This document shows, piece after piece, positions 44,634 to 53,735 of a DNA stretch of 64,000 nucleotides. The notes under the pieces were generated by a model. The model did no database searches and was not told the DNA's origin. It saw only the letters and a list, made by a program, of their open reading frames with translations. Source of the DNA: Firmicutes bacterium UBA5201 (GTDB lineage: Bacteria > Bacillota > Clostridia > Peptostreptococcales > Acidaminobacteraceae); assembly GCA_002412775.1 (NCBI GenBank), contig DHVT01000008.1, forward strand, positions 60,878-124,877. Reading direction: 5' to 3'. Both the position numbers and the translations under genes were made by a program. How positions within the stretch are numbered: the stretch's first letter is position 1; each line of letters begins with the position of its first letter.

Positions 44634-45179
44634 ATGACACAAAAAAACAAAGTTACCGTAAAAATAATGGATCGTGATTACACATTGGTCAGTGATGATT
44701 CCAGAGAACATATGCAAAAAGTCGCCAATTATGTTGATGATAAAATGAGAGAAACATTTGAAGGCAACAAGAAATTGAGCACATCCATGATCGGCGTATT
44801 GACAGCCCTTAATGTGGCGGATGAGCTTCATAAGGCTTTGATTGAAAAAGAGGAACTCGAGCGTAGAATCAATTCACCCCAATATGAACTCAAAAGTGCA
44901 CGCGACGAATTGGATGCTGTGGTATCCGAGTTTGAGAGACGAAGCCTTGCCTATGAAAAAATGGTGCATGAATTTTCCAAACTGATTGATTCTTCCAGCA
45001 TTTATGAGACAGGTGTGTCCCAACTCCGAAGAAGAATGGAAAAATTGGATCAAGACCTTAAACGAAAAGAAGAGGATCTTAAAAAATCGAGAAATGAGGT
45101 TCTTGAGCTTGAAAAAGAGTTTTCTCATGGTGATTCTCAGACAAGAATGATCGATTTCGAAGAGGGAACAACAGAGTAG
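44634..45179 (+). CDS. zapA: Cell division protein ZapA with extended coiled coil
   Basis: 181 residues. The first 95 residues are ZapA: NKVTVKIMDRDYTLVSDDSR, HMQKVANYVDDKMRE and ALNVADELHKAL. The rest is a long charged coiled coil (RRRMEKLDQDLKRKEEDL), about twice the length of E. coli ZapA; Firmicutes homologs often carry such an extension. ZapA bundles FtsZ filaments. A TATAAT at 44591-44596 may be its promoter -10. Flanked by a terminator before the U32 gene. Confidence 0.9.
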   Translation: MTQKNKVTVKIMDRDYTLVSDDSREHMQKVANYVDDKMRETFEGNKKLSTSMIGVLTALNVADELHKALIEKEELERRINSPQYELKSARDELDAVVSEFERRSLAYEKMVHEFSKLIDSSSIYETGVSQLRRRMEKLDQDLKRKEEDLKKSRNEVLELEKEFSHGDSQTRMIDFEEGTTE

Positions 45180-45183
45180 CCAC

Positions 45184-45218
45184 AAAGTGCCTTTATGTTA
45201 TTTAAGGGCACTTTTTTT
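45184..45218 (+). terminator. Terminator after zapA
   Basis: AAAGTGCC (45184-45191) with GGCACTTT (45207-45214), then T4; it lies just upstream of the U32 gene. Confidence 0.75.
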
Positions 45219-45236
45219 GAATGGATGAGGTGTTTA

Positions 45237-47642
45237 ATGAATAAACTGGAATTACTGGCTCCGGCCGGATCAAGCGAAAGTTTGAAAGCCGCAATCAATG
45301 CCGGTGCAAATGCAGTCTATCTCGCGGGAAGACAATTTGGTGCGAGACGATCTGCAAGCAATTTTTCAAATGAGGAGATATCCGAGGTCATAAGATTTTG
45401 TCACGAGCGCAATGTTGCGGTTTATGTGACGCTCAATACGCTGATCAAATCTTCTGAAATGGCAGTTGCTCTTGGTTTTGTCGAATTTCTATACAACAAT
45501 GATGTCGATGCTGTCATATTGCAGGACATAGGGCTTCTTTCAAATATCAAAGCCACTTATCCGGACCTTCAGTGTCATGCGAGCACTCAAATGACGCTTC
45601 ATAACCTTTCAGATGTGAAGTGGGCTGAGTCAGTCGGTTTCACTAGAGTGGTCCTATCCAGAGAATTGAGTTTCAATGAAATCAAGGAAATTGCAGAGAA
45701 GACCAATGTGGAGATTGAACTTTTTGTCCATGGCGCACTCTGCATATCTTATTCTGGACAATGTCTGATGAGCAGCCTCATTGGAGGCAGAAGCGGTAAT
45801 AGAGGAGCGTGTGCACAGCCATGTCGAAAAGCCTATACCCTTGTGGAAAGAGGTAAAGAACTCGCACTCAACAAACCTGATCAAGTTTATTTGATGAGCC
45901 CGAAAGATCTCAATGTTTATGAACACATGGATGAGCTCAAATCATTAGGCAATGTCTCTTTGAAAGTTGAAGGCAGAATGAAGGGTCCCGATTATGTTTA
46001 CACCGTTGTGTCATCCTATAGAAAAGCGATGGATGACCATCCTTCAAAAGTTGATCATGAAAAGCTTTTCAAGGTGTTCAACCGCGATTTTACCGAAGGA
46101 CATTTGTTTGATGCAGAGTACAAAGCGTTAATGAATTATGAACTGCCAAGTTCCTATGGAACCGTACTTGGAAAGACTCTAAGTTTAAGTGATGGTGTGT
46201 TGACACTCCAGTTGACTGACGATCTCAACAAGGGTGATGAAATTCAGACGAGATTCAAAGGAAAAACCGTCGGAACGAGGACTGATGTCATAACGAAAGA
46301 TGGACAGCGGGTAGCTAAAGCTGCAGCGGGAAGTATTGTCACCGTTCCATTCAAATATAAAACCGTCAAAAACAGCATATTTTACAAGACCTATGATAAA
46401 AAGCACATAGATGAGGCTATTCACGAAAGTCTAGTTGAAAAACCTGTCCATGATATCAGTTTGTTTTTTGAGGCTCATATGAATCAACATGCAAAATTGA
46501 TCGGAATTGTGAACCAAACGCTCCGTATTGAGATTGTTTCGGAAATGCCTTCAGAAATGGCGAATAATAGACCGCTCAGTAGTGATCGGGTCACTGAACA
46601 GTTTTCGAAATTGGGTGGCACACCATTTCACTTGAATCAATTTGAGTTGAATATGGATGAAGGATTGGTCATTCCGATCAGTGAGCTCAATCGCATGCGA
46701 AGAGCACTTGTGGATGAAGCTCTTGAAATCCTGTCAGTGTGGCATCCGAAGCGCATAAAGAAATCTGTCGATGTTGTGAAAATTGATAGTGAAGAAAAAG
46801 AAGGCAATATTGAATTGCATTTGCATTTTTATTCCAAGGAATACTTGTATGAGAGCATGGAAATCGCGGATCATAAAGAAAGAGATTATGATGTCATCTG
46901 GTTTATGCACGATTTGAAAGCTAATGAAAATGAACTGAAACATATGGTCGAAAGTGGAATCGTTCCTGTCTTGCCAAGAATAGCCAGAGCTGAAAATCAT
47001 GAGGATTTCATAGAAAAATACAAAAAAGAATGCATCCTTCAAAACAAAATTCCACGAATCGGGTTCTCGCATGTTGGACATATGGATTATCTAAGGCGTT
47101 TTGATGAGCTCAGTTGGATTGCCAGTGAGACCATGAACTGTTTCAATGTGGATTCTTATGATCTGCTCATTTCAAGTGGTGCGGAATCTGTCATCTTGTC
47201 TACGGAACTTAGTGTACAGGAACTGGGTCCGTTCAAAAAAAGAATGCATTTGGGCTATTATGTCTATGGCAACATGCCGGTCATGATATCTGAGTATTGT
47301 CCTATCGGGGGCACGATGACAGGTCATTCAGGTTGCAATCTCTGCAAATCCGGAGATTATGATCTCATCGATGAAAAAGGAATGCATTTTCCGATCCGAT
47401 GTGATGCTGACCATTGTAGAGTGGAGATTCTATTTGGTAAGACGAATAACTGGCTGAGCAATATGCTTAGATTACGTACCCTTGGAATCAGAATTTTCAA
47501 AATGGAATTCGATCGTCTCAATCCTGCGGAGGAGCATGAAATCTTAAGTGCGCTGTCCAGGTTCAGAGAATTCAATAATCTCGTTAAAACATTGCCGCAA
47601 TTTAATGACAATTTTCATATCACCGGTAAAGGTGTAGAATAA
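45237..47642 (+). CDS. Peptidase family U32 protein with DUF3656 C-terminal domain (RlhA-like)
   Basis: 801 residues from ATG 45237; the frame begins earlier inside the preceding terminator, so the short start is chosen. N-terminal U32 domain: KLELLAPAGSSESLKAAINAG and the signature ELFVHGALCISYSGQCLMS followed by GRSGNRGACAQPCR cysteines. The C-terminal 400 residues match DUF3656 architecture, with cysteines in CPIGG and SGCNLCKSG. Members are linked to 23S rRNA hydroxylation (RlhA in E. coli) or prephenate-derived hydroxylations, rather than proteolysis; which applies here is not decided. Confidence 0.85.
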   Translation: MNKLELLAPAGSSESLKAAINAGANAVYLAGRQFGARRSASNFSNEEISEVIRFCHERNVAVYVTLNTLIKSSEMAVALGFVEFLYNNDVDAVILQDIGLLSNIKATYPDLQCHASTQMTLHNLSDVKWAESVGFTRVVLSRELSFNEIKEIAEKTNVEIELFVHGALCISYSGQCLMSSLIGGRSGNRGACAQPCRKAYTLVERGKELALNKPDQVYLMSPKDLNVYEHMDELKSLGNVSLKVEGRMKGPDYVYTVVSSYRKAMDDHPSKVDHEKLFKVFNRDFTEGHLFDAEYKALMNYELPSSYGTVLGKTLSLSDGVLTLQLTDDLNKGDEIQTRFKGKTVGTRTDVITKDGQRVAKAAAGSIVTVPFKYKTVKNSIFYKTYDKKHIDEAIHESLVEKPVHDISLFFEAHMNQHAKLIGIVNQTLRIEIVSEMPSEMANNRPLSSDRVTEQFSKLGGTPFHLNQFELNMDEGLVIPISELNRMRRALVDEALEILSVWHPKRIKKSVDVVKIDSEEKEGNIELHLHFYSKEYLYESMEIADHKERDYDVIWFMHDLKANENELKHMVESGIVPVLPRIARAENHEDFIEKYKKECILQNKIPRIGFSHVGHMDYLRRFDELSWIASETMNCFNVDSYDLLISSGAESVILSTELSVQELGPFKKRMHLGYYVYGNMPVMISEYCPIGGTMTGHSGCNLCKSGDYDLIDEKGMHFPIRCDADHCRVEILFGKTNNWLSNMLRLRTLGIRIFKMEFDRLNPAEEHEILSALSRFREFNNLVKTLPQFNDNFHITGKGVE

Positions 47643-47654
47643 TTTGGGGGAAGT

Positions 47655-50024
47655 ATGAAAAATAAAACATTAAAAGTCTTGGAATTTAATAAAGTGATTG
47701 ATATGCTGGCACTAAAAGCGACGTCAGCCTCAGGTAAGGCGCTTTGCAACGAGCTTGTCCCATCAAGCGACATTGTCGAAGTGCAAGCCGCTATAAACGA
47801 GACCACAGAATCGGTCAATATGATCATCCAACACAGCAACCCGCCAATCGGACCGATTTACGATCAAAGCACCGCCCTGAAAATGTCGAAAATAGGGGGA
47901 TGCCTGACGCCCAAGCAATTGTTGGAAATCGGTGACAGCCTTAGAACAGCTCGCGTGCTCAAGAAATATATCGTCGGAAATGAATCCAATGCCATCAAGT
48001 ATCCTATACTTGCATCCTATGCCAATCAGATTTCGGTGTTGACCGATCTTGAAAAACATATTGAGCTGTGTATTTTGTCCGAGACAGAGGTTTCAGAAAA
48101 TGCTTCTCCTGAACTTAGAAAAATCAGAAAGAGCATAGACAGTAAAAATCAAGCCATAAGAAACAAACTGGACTCTATGATCACTTCTCCTGTTTATCAA
48201 AAGTATCTTCAGGACACATTGATCACCATAAGACAAGATCGCTTTGTGATTCCCGTCAAGAGCGAGCATAAAAATCAGATCAAAGGTCTGGTTCATGACC
48301 AATCGGCAAAAGGAAGCACATTTTATATCGAGCCTATGGCAGTCGTAGAACTCAATAACGAACTCCGCGAACTGAAAATCAGTGAACAAAAGGAAATTGA
48401 ACGCATTTTAAGAATGCTCACTGGTGAAGTGGCTGATGTCGCCGATAGTATTGCAATCAATTTGACATCACTCACAAAACTGGACTATATCTTTGCGAAG
48501 GGAAAACTTGCTCTTGAGATGAGGGCTGTCGAACCTGAACTCACCACCAACAAATGTTTCAGAATCAAGAATGGTAGACACCCACTTCTACCTAAGGATG
48601 AGGTCGTCCCTTCAAATATATGGCTCGGGGAGCATTTCACCACGCTCTTGATCACCGGCCCGAACACAGGAGGAAAAACCGTAACCCTCAAAACTGTCGG
48701 ATTGTTGACTTTGATGGCTCAAGCCGGACTTCATGTGCCAGCTGACTACAGCACTCAAATCGCAGTATTTGATCAAGTCTTCGCGGACATTGGGGATGAG
48801 CAGAGCATAGAGCAGAGTTTGAGTACTTTTTCATCTCATATGACCAATATCGTAGCCATACTTAAAGACGTCACACCCGATTCATTGGTTCTTTTCGACG
48901 AGCTTGGCGCTGGAACGGATCCCACTGAAGGTGCGGCACTTGCCATGTCGATTTTGGACGAACTCAGAAAAAAACATATCAGAACAATGGCGACCACACA
49001 TTATTCCGAACTTAAAGCTTATGCCATCTCAAATGAAGGCATAGAAAATGCGAGTGTGGAATTCAATGTGGAAACGCTCAGTCCGACATACAAACTTTTA
49101 ATCGGTATTCCAGGCAAATCCAATGCTTTTGAAATTTCAAGGAAATTGGGATTGAGTGGCGACTTGATCGATCATGCGAAGGAATATGTCCATCAGGACA
49201 ACATCGAGTTCGAGGACATCATAGCGAGTATTGAAAAAAGCAGAAAACTGGCGGATGCAGAAAGAGATGAGGCAATCCGTTTAAGACTTGAAGTGGAAAA
49301 AATCAAGAAAATTTTGACCGATAAGGAAACAAAATGGGTCAATCAACGCGATGATATGATGAAAAAAGCAAAAGATGAGGCAAAAACACTGCTCAAAAAT
49401 GCCAAAGATGAAGTGGATGACATCATAAAATCCATGAGAGATATCAAGAAGTCCGATGAAAAGAACAGAAATCGGGAAATTGAAGAAATGCGAAAAAGAC
49501 TGCAAACAGGACTGGATCAAGTTACAGATTCCGTCATTCAAGCGGATGTAGTGAATGAATTCGCACCGGATACGGTTTTGATAGGGGATTCCGTAAGGGT
49601 ATTGAGCATCAACCAAGACGGTTCAGTACTGACACTTCCCAATGACAAAGGAGAACTTACCGTTCAGGTGGGGTTGATGAAGATGAATGTCAATATAAAG
49701 CAGCTGATGCCTCTTTCGAAAAAGAAAGCCGATGAGAGAACTTTCCAAAAAATAAAGGAAGTCAGATCGAGCAGCATGAGCATCAGTCCCGAAATTGATG
49801 TTCGAGGGGAGAACATCGAAGATGCCATCACGTTGATTGAAAAGTATCTTGATGATGCGGCACTTTCAAGCTTATCGCATGTAAGAATCATTCACGGAAA
49901 AGGAACAGGGGTCTTAAGAAAAGGACTACATGAGCACTTCAAGAGACATCCGCATGTCAAGTCATTCGAGTACGCAGCATATAATGAAGGTGGAAACGGT
50001 GCAACAGTCATTGAACTCAAGTAG
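47655..50024 (+). CDS. mutS2: MutS2 endonuclease/ribosome-rescue ATPase
   Basis: 789 residues. MutS-type ATPase core with Walker A GPNTGGKT (about 334), LFDELGAGTDPTEG as Walker B/signature, THYSELKAYA; a charged coiled coil at about 520-640 and a C-terminal Smr domain (EIDVRGENIEDAIT through RIIHGKGTGVLRKGL). MutS2 lacks the mismatch-recognition domain; it is involved in recombination control and, in Bacillus, collided-ribosome handling. Starts 12 bases after the U32 gene. Confidence 0.96.
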   Translation: MKNKTLKVLEFNKVIDMLALKATSASGKALCNELVPSSDIVEVQAAINETTESVNMIIQHSNPPIGPIYDQSTALKMSKIGGCLTPKQLLEIGDSLRTARVLKKYIVGNESNAIKYPILASYANQISVLTDLEKHIELCILSETEVSENASPELRKIRKSIDSKNQAIRNKLDSMITSPVYQKYLQDTLITIRQDRFVIPVKSEHKNQIKGLVHDQSAKGSTFYIEPMAVVELNNELRELKISEQKEIERILRMLTGEVADVADSIAINLTSLTKLDYIFAKGKLALEMRAVEPELTTNKCFRIKNGRHPLLPKDEVVPSNIWLGEHFTTLLITGPNTGGKTVTLKTVGLLTLMAQAGLHVPADYSTQIAVFDQVFADIGDEQSIEQSLSTFSSHMTNIVAILKDVTPDSLVLFDELGAGTDPTEGAALAMSILDELRKKHIRTMATTHYSELKAYAISNEGIENASVEFNVETLSPTYKLLIGIPGKSNAFEISRKLGLSGDLIDHAKEYVHQDNIEFEDIIASIEKSRKLADAERDEAIRLRLEVEKIKKILTDKETKWVNQRDDMMKKAKDEAKTLLKNAKDEVDDIIKSMRDIKKSDEKNRNREIEEMRKRLQTGLDQVTDSVIQADVVNEFAPDTVLIGDSVRVLSINQDGSVLTLPNDKGELTVQVGLMKMNVNIKQLMPLSKKKADERTFQKIKEVRSSSMSISPEIDVRGENIEDAITLIEKYLDDAALSSLSHVRIIHGKGTGVLRKGLHEHFKRHPHVKSFEYAAYNEGGNGATVIELK

Positions 50025-50038
50025 GAGGGACTATGCTT

Positions 50039-50770
50039 ATGAACTATGATCTCAACGCGGACATTGGAGAACAATTTGGAGTATATCATATCGGAAATGA
50101 TGAAACACTGATGCCTTATATCACTTCAGCCAATATAGCCTGCGGTTTCCATGCAGGGGATCCGGATACCATGTATAACACTGTTGCACTGTGTAAAAAA
50201 TACAATATCCATGTTGGTGCTCATCCAGGTTACGATGATCTGAAAGGATTTGGCAGACGGTCGATTCCTATAAGTCATGATGAACTATACAATCTTATTG
50301 TTTATCAACTTGGAGCGATGCTTGGCATGTGTAAAGCACTGGATGTCAAACTGGTGCATGTCAAACCTCATGGTGCCTTATATAACGATCTCGCTAAAGA
50401 TTATGAGGCTTCAAAAGTTGTCGTGAGGGCTGTGATGAGCATTGATTCAGGTCTGGTGATGTTTGGTCTTCCGGGAAGTGAAATGGAAAGAGCATGTTTG
50501 GATTATGGTTTGTGCTTCTATTCAGAGGTTTTTGCCGATAGAGCCTACAATGATGATGGCTCTTTAGTGGACAGAAAATTACCCGGGGCACTGATAGAAT
50601 CGGTCTCAAAAGCCGTTGAGAGAATGGTTGAACTTAAGAAAAGCGGTCGAATCAAAACCATCAACAACAATTGGATCCCTCTAAAAGCAGATACGATTTG
50701 TCTGCATGGAGATGGAGAAAACGCCATATTGCTTGCTCAATCATTGAGCCAGGCACTTCAAGACAGCTGA
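50039..50770 (+). CDS. pxpA: 5-oxoprolinase subunit PxpA (LamB/YcsF family)
   Basis: 243 residues from ATG 50039, nine bases from GGAGGG; ATG 50033 is too close to that site. Family text LNADIGEQFG, SANIACGFHAGDP, HVGAHPGYDDLKGFGRR and the LVHVKPHGALYN motif are all present. With PxpB and PxpC, immediately downstream, it forms the ATP-dependent bacterial 5-oxoprolinase that turns the damage product 5-oxoproline into glutamate. Confidence 0.95.
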   Translation: MNYDLNADIGEQFGVYHIGNDETLMPYITSANIACGFHAGDPDTMYNTVALCKKYNIHVGAHPGYDDLKGFGRRSIPISHDELYNLIVYQLGAMLGMCKALDVKLVHVKPHGALYNDLAKDYEASKVVVRAVMSIDSGLVMFGLPGSEMERACLDYGLCFYSEVFADRAYNDDGSLVDRKLPGALIESVSKAVERMVELKKSGRIKTINNNWIPLKADTICLHGDGENAILLAQSLSQALQDS

Positions 50771-50782
50771 TGAGGTGAGTGT

Positions 50783-51481
50783 GTGAATTATCAGATCAAA
50801 TGGTTGGGAGATCGAATGTTGAGCGTATACTTTGATGAAAGAATTGATGAGACCATCAATTCAAAAGTGAATGCGCTAAAGAATAGACTGATTCAGATGA
50901 AAATTCACGGAATCGATGCTGTGACTTCGACTTATCATACAGTTTCGGTGTATTATGATGGGCTGCAAGTCGATCGCGATCAATTGGTGGGAATGATCAA
51001 GGATCAATGTGAATCGGAGTCACCAAATCATGAGTTCGAAACTGAACTGGTGATGATTCCTGTGCTTTATGATGGTGAGGATATCAAACGTGTAGCCGAC
51101 CACTGTGGCATATCCGCCCAGGAAGTTGTAAACAGGCATTCCAGTGCGGTTTATCGCATTTACATGCTAGGCTTCTCGCCTGGATTTCCATACTTTGGTG
51201 GAATGGATCAATCGATTGCGACACCGAGACTTCAGACTCCCAGATTGAAAATTGAAGCGGGTTCGGTTGGAATTGCGGACCGACAGACGGGAATATATCC
51301 AATCGAATCTCCAGGGGGTTGGAACTTGATTGGAAGAACACCCATTAAACTCTTTGACCCGACAAGTCAAAGTCCATTTTTACTCGCTTCAGGACAAATG
51401 GTGAGATTTGTGCCTATAGACTTTCTAGAGTTCACAAGGATATCAGAGACTGGAGGGCAGACCTATGCTCGCGAAAATTGA
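50783..51481 (+). CDS. pxpB: 5-oxoprolinase subunit PxpB (KipI-like)
   Basis: 232 residues from GTG 50783 (TGAGGTGAG upstream). Signature text GFSPGFPYFGGMD, ATPRLQTPRLKI, AGSVGIADRQTGIYPIE and SPGGWNLIGRTP, as in KipI/PxpB. Overlaps pxpC by 17 bases, ensuring joint translation. Confidence 0.95.
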   Translation: MNYQIKWLGDRMLSVYFDERIDETINSKVNALKNRLIQMKIHGIDAVTSTYHTVSVYYDGLQVDRDQLVGMIKDQCESESPNHEFETELVMIPVLYDGEDIKRVADHCGISAQEVVNRHSSAVYRIYMLGFSPGFPYFGGMDQSIATPRLQTPRLKIEAGSVGIADRQTGIYPIESPGGWNLIGRTPIKLFDPTSQSPFLLASGQMVRFVPIDFLEFTRISETGGQTYAREN

Positions 51482-52508
51482 GATCGTAAGTCCGGGATTA
51501 CATAGTACCATACAAGATCGCGGACGATATGGAGGTCTGGACTACGGGGTTTCCGAATCGGGTGCGATGGACGTTTTCGCCTACAATTGCGCCAATGCGA
51601 TTGTTGGAAATCAAGAGGGTGCTCCTGCAATTGAAATCCTTGGAGGTTCATTCAAAGGTTTGGTGCTGGGTAAGGCAATGATTTGTGTGACCGGGGCAGT
51701 GACAGAGATGAAGATCAATTCTGTCAAGGTGCGGCTGTGGGAGAACTATCTGCTCAATAAAGGCGATGTGATCGAACTGGAATCATGCAAAGCGGGAATG
51801 AGAAATTATTTTGCCATCCAGGGCGATTGGCATGGCCTTGATCAATTCCTCGGTTCTTTTTCAACAGATGAAAAAGCGAAGATCGGTGGACTGGCGGGCA
51901 GAAAATTGTTGCGCGGAGACGTTCTGCACGTGGAATGGGCATTGAAAGCCGATAAAAGAAGTTTGGCGACTTTTGATGATCCGTATTTCAGGCAAATGAA
52001 ATCCAGAGTCAAGGACGTTAGAGTGCTCCTTGGTCCTCAGGAAGACGCTTTCACCTTTGAGGGAATCAACACTTTTTTCAGAAGTGAATATGAGATGACC
52101 ACAATGAGCAATCGTATGGGATTGAGACTCAAGGGACAAGTGATTGAACATGTTGGATCCCCAGAGCTATTATCAGATGGGATTCCATTCGGAGCGATAC
52201 AAATTCCAGGAGACGGTCAACCCATTATCATGATGGCGGATCGACAGACGACTGGAGGGTATACCAAAATTGGAACTGTAGTCTCCACTGATTTGCCTGT
52301 GTTGGCACAAACCCGACCTGGAGAATTCATTCGTTTCATCAAAATTGAATTGGATGAACTTAAAAAGATCGACTCTGAGAGAGCCGGTAGAAGAAACGTA
52401 CCCATTCAAAAAAAAGAAGAGACTGAAATCCTCTCTTCAAGGCAGTTCACAGTGATTGTAAACAATCGACAATATGATTTGCTGGTTGAAGAGTTGGAAA
52501 CAGTCTAG
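51465..52508 (+). CDS. pxpC: 5-oxoprolinase subunit PxpC (KipA-like, biotin-dependent carboxylase-like fold)
   Basis: 347 residues. GLHSTIQDRGRYGGLDYGVSESGAMD start, LGGSFKGLV, SNRMGLRLKG and the FGAIQIPGDGQPIIMMADRQTTGGY motif mark PxpC. Last gene of the pxpABC operon; it ends five bases before the convergent rhomboid gene, with no terminator between them. Confidence 0.95.
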   Translation: MLAKIEIVSPGLHSTIQDRGRYGGLDYGVSESGAMDVFAYNCANAIVGNQEGAPAIEILGGSFKGLVLGKAMICVTGAVTEMKINSVKVRLWENYLLNKGDVIELESCKAGMRNYFAIQGDWHGLDQFLGSFSTDEKAKIGGLAGRKLLRGDVLHVEWALKADKRSLATFDDPYFRQMKSRVKDVRVLLGPQEDAFTFEGINTFFRSEYEMTTMSNRMGLRLKGQVIEHVGSPELLSDGIPFGAIQIPGDGQPIIMMADRQTTGGYTKIGTVVSTDLPVLAQTRPGEFIRFIKIELDELKKIDSERAGRRNVPIQKKEETEILSSRQFTVIVNNRQYDLLVEELETV

Positions 52509-52513
52509 ATGGA

Positions 52514-53332
52514 TCATTGGTTGATGATATTTTTTATGGAATTGAGATCAGGATCATTTGGAAACTTTCTGATGCCTTTATCGATGTAACGATTAGCGGT
52601 GGAAATGTTGTCGATTGTATAATGATAATAAGCTCCGCTGGCATAAGTCTGAGGGGTGGATGTAATCCTGATCGACCCTATGAATATCGGTACAATCAAT
52701 AGGATTGCGGAGAGCAATTGAAATGCGACGCGCTTAGGAACGAATGTCTTTTCGAAATTCAATCCTACTGCAAATGCTGTTATAAAGCCTCCAATCAAGC
52801 CTCCGATGTGTCCTGCCATGTCAATGTTGGGTCTAATGAATCCTATCACCAGGTTGACACCGATCAAAATCAGAAAATCCGAACCGTATATGCGTTTATA
52901 GACCGTTGGATTGATTTTGTACAGAAATAGATTTGCGCCCATCAGTCCAAATATAGCACCCGATGCCCCAACAGAAACATTCGGTACAATAAGATAACTC
53001 AGTGCGGATCCAATCAAACCAGAAACAAAATAGATGACGAGAAATTTTTTTCTACCAAAAAAACGTTCAATGTCTCTACCTAGAATATAAAGTGCAAGCA
53101 TGTTGAAAATCAGGTGCATGATATCGGCATGTAAAAACATGGAGGTCAGTAGTCTCCAGTATTCTCCCAGGCTGATCAGGATATTCACTTTCGCTCCCAA
53201 ACGAACCAGTCCGTTGCCTGTGATCATAGTTACAAGCTGTGTCAGTGCGAACATGAAGACGTTGATGCCAATCAACCACTCGGTCAATGAGAATGCTTTG
53301 ATCTTTGCTTTGTAATAATTCAAATTTGCCAT
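52514..53332 (-). CDS. Rhomboid-family intramembrane serine protease
   Basis: 272 residues. Six or seven helices with the rhomboid motifs: H73 and N77 (IMHLIFNM, oxyanion region), S124 in GASGAIFGLMG and H175 in AGHIGGLIGG, the Ser-His dyad. A final helix and a short C-terminal tail of about 50 residues follow. RBS AAAGGAGC precedes ATG on the minus strand. Substrates unknown. Convergent with pxpC. Confidence 0.93.
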   Translation of the reverse strand: MANLNYYKAKIKAFSLTEWLIGINVFMFALTQLVTMITGNGLVRLGAKVNILISLGEYWRLLTSMFLHADIMHLIFNMLALYILGRDIERFFGRKKFLVIYFVSGLIGSALSYLIVPNVSVGASGAIFGLMGANLFLYKINPTVYKRIYGSDFLILIGVNLVIGFIRPNIDMAGHIGGLIGGFITAFAVGLNFEKTFVPKRVAFQLLSAILLIVPIFIGSIRITSTPQTYASGAYYHYTIDNISTANRYIDKGIRKFPNDPDLNSIKNIINQ

Positions 53333-53433
53333 TTGTAGCTCCTTTAAAGTGATTGTGATATATAGTATTATAACGGACCAACCGCAAAAAAGGCACCAAT
53401 TCTTTAAAATTCATAAAAACTTTACATAAACAG

Positions 53434-53462
53434 TTGAAACTACAGCTTTGTTATGCTAAAAT
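53434..53462 (+). promoter_or_regulatory. Promoter of the argS T-box transcript
   Basis: TTGAAA (53434-53439), 17-base spacer, TAAAAT (53457-53462). Confidence 0.7.
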
Positions 53463-53468
53463 TAACTT

Positions 53469-53707
53469 CAAATTCATAGTAAATCAATGAGTGGGCAAGT
53501 AGTCGATATGTTCCTTTCAAGCGAGTCGGTGTTGGTGTGAGTCCGATAATACATGTCAATGAATAGAACCCATGAGATTTTGATTGGCCACTGCGCTGAT
53601 TGAACGGCTGTCTCCGTTATGGATATCGAGTGGAAAAAGGTTTCTTTTTCAATAAGAGTGGTAACGCGGATTATTTCGTCTCTTGATTTTCAAGAGGCGT
53701 TTTTATT
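53469..53707 (+). promoter_or_regulatory. T-box leader for argS, specifier AGA (arginine)
   Basis: Antiterminator AGTGGTAACGCGG at 53657-53669 and terminator CGTCTCTTGA (53677-53686)/TCAAGAGGCG (53690-53699) with T5. The stem I segment GAAT-AGA-ACCCATGAG places AGA at 53575-53577, an arginine codon, with the same downstream GAG spacing as the valS and pheS leaders. This supports argS control by tRNA-Arg charging. Confidence 0.9.
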
Positions 53708-53735
53708 TTTTTGATTTCATACAGGAGGATTAATC

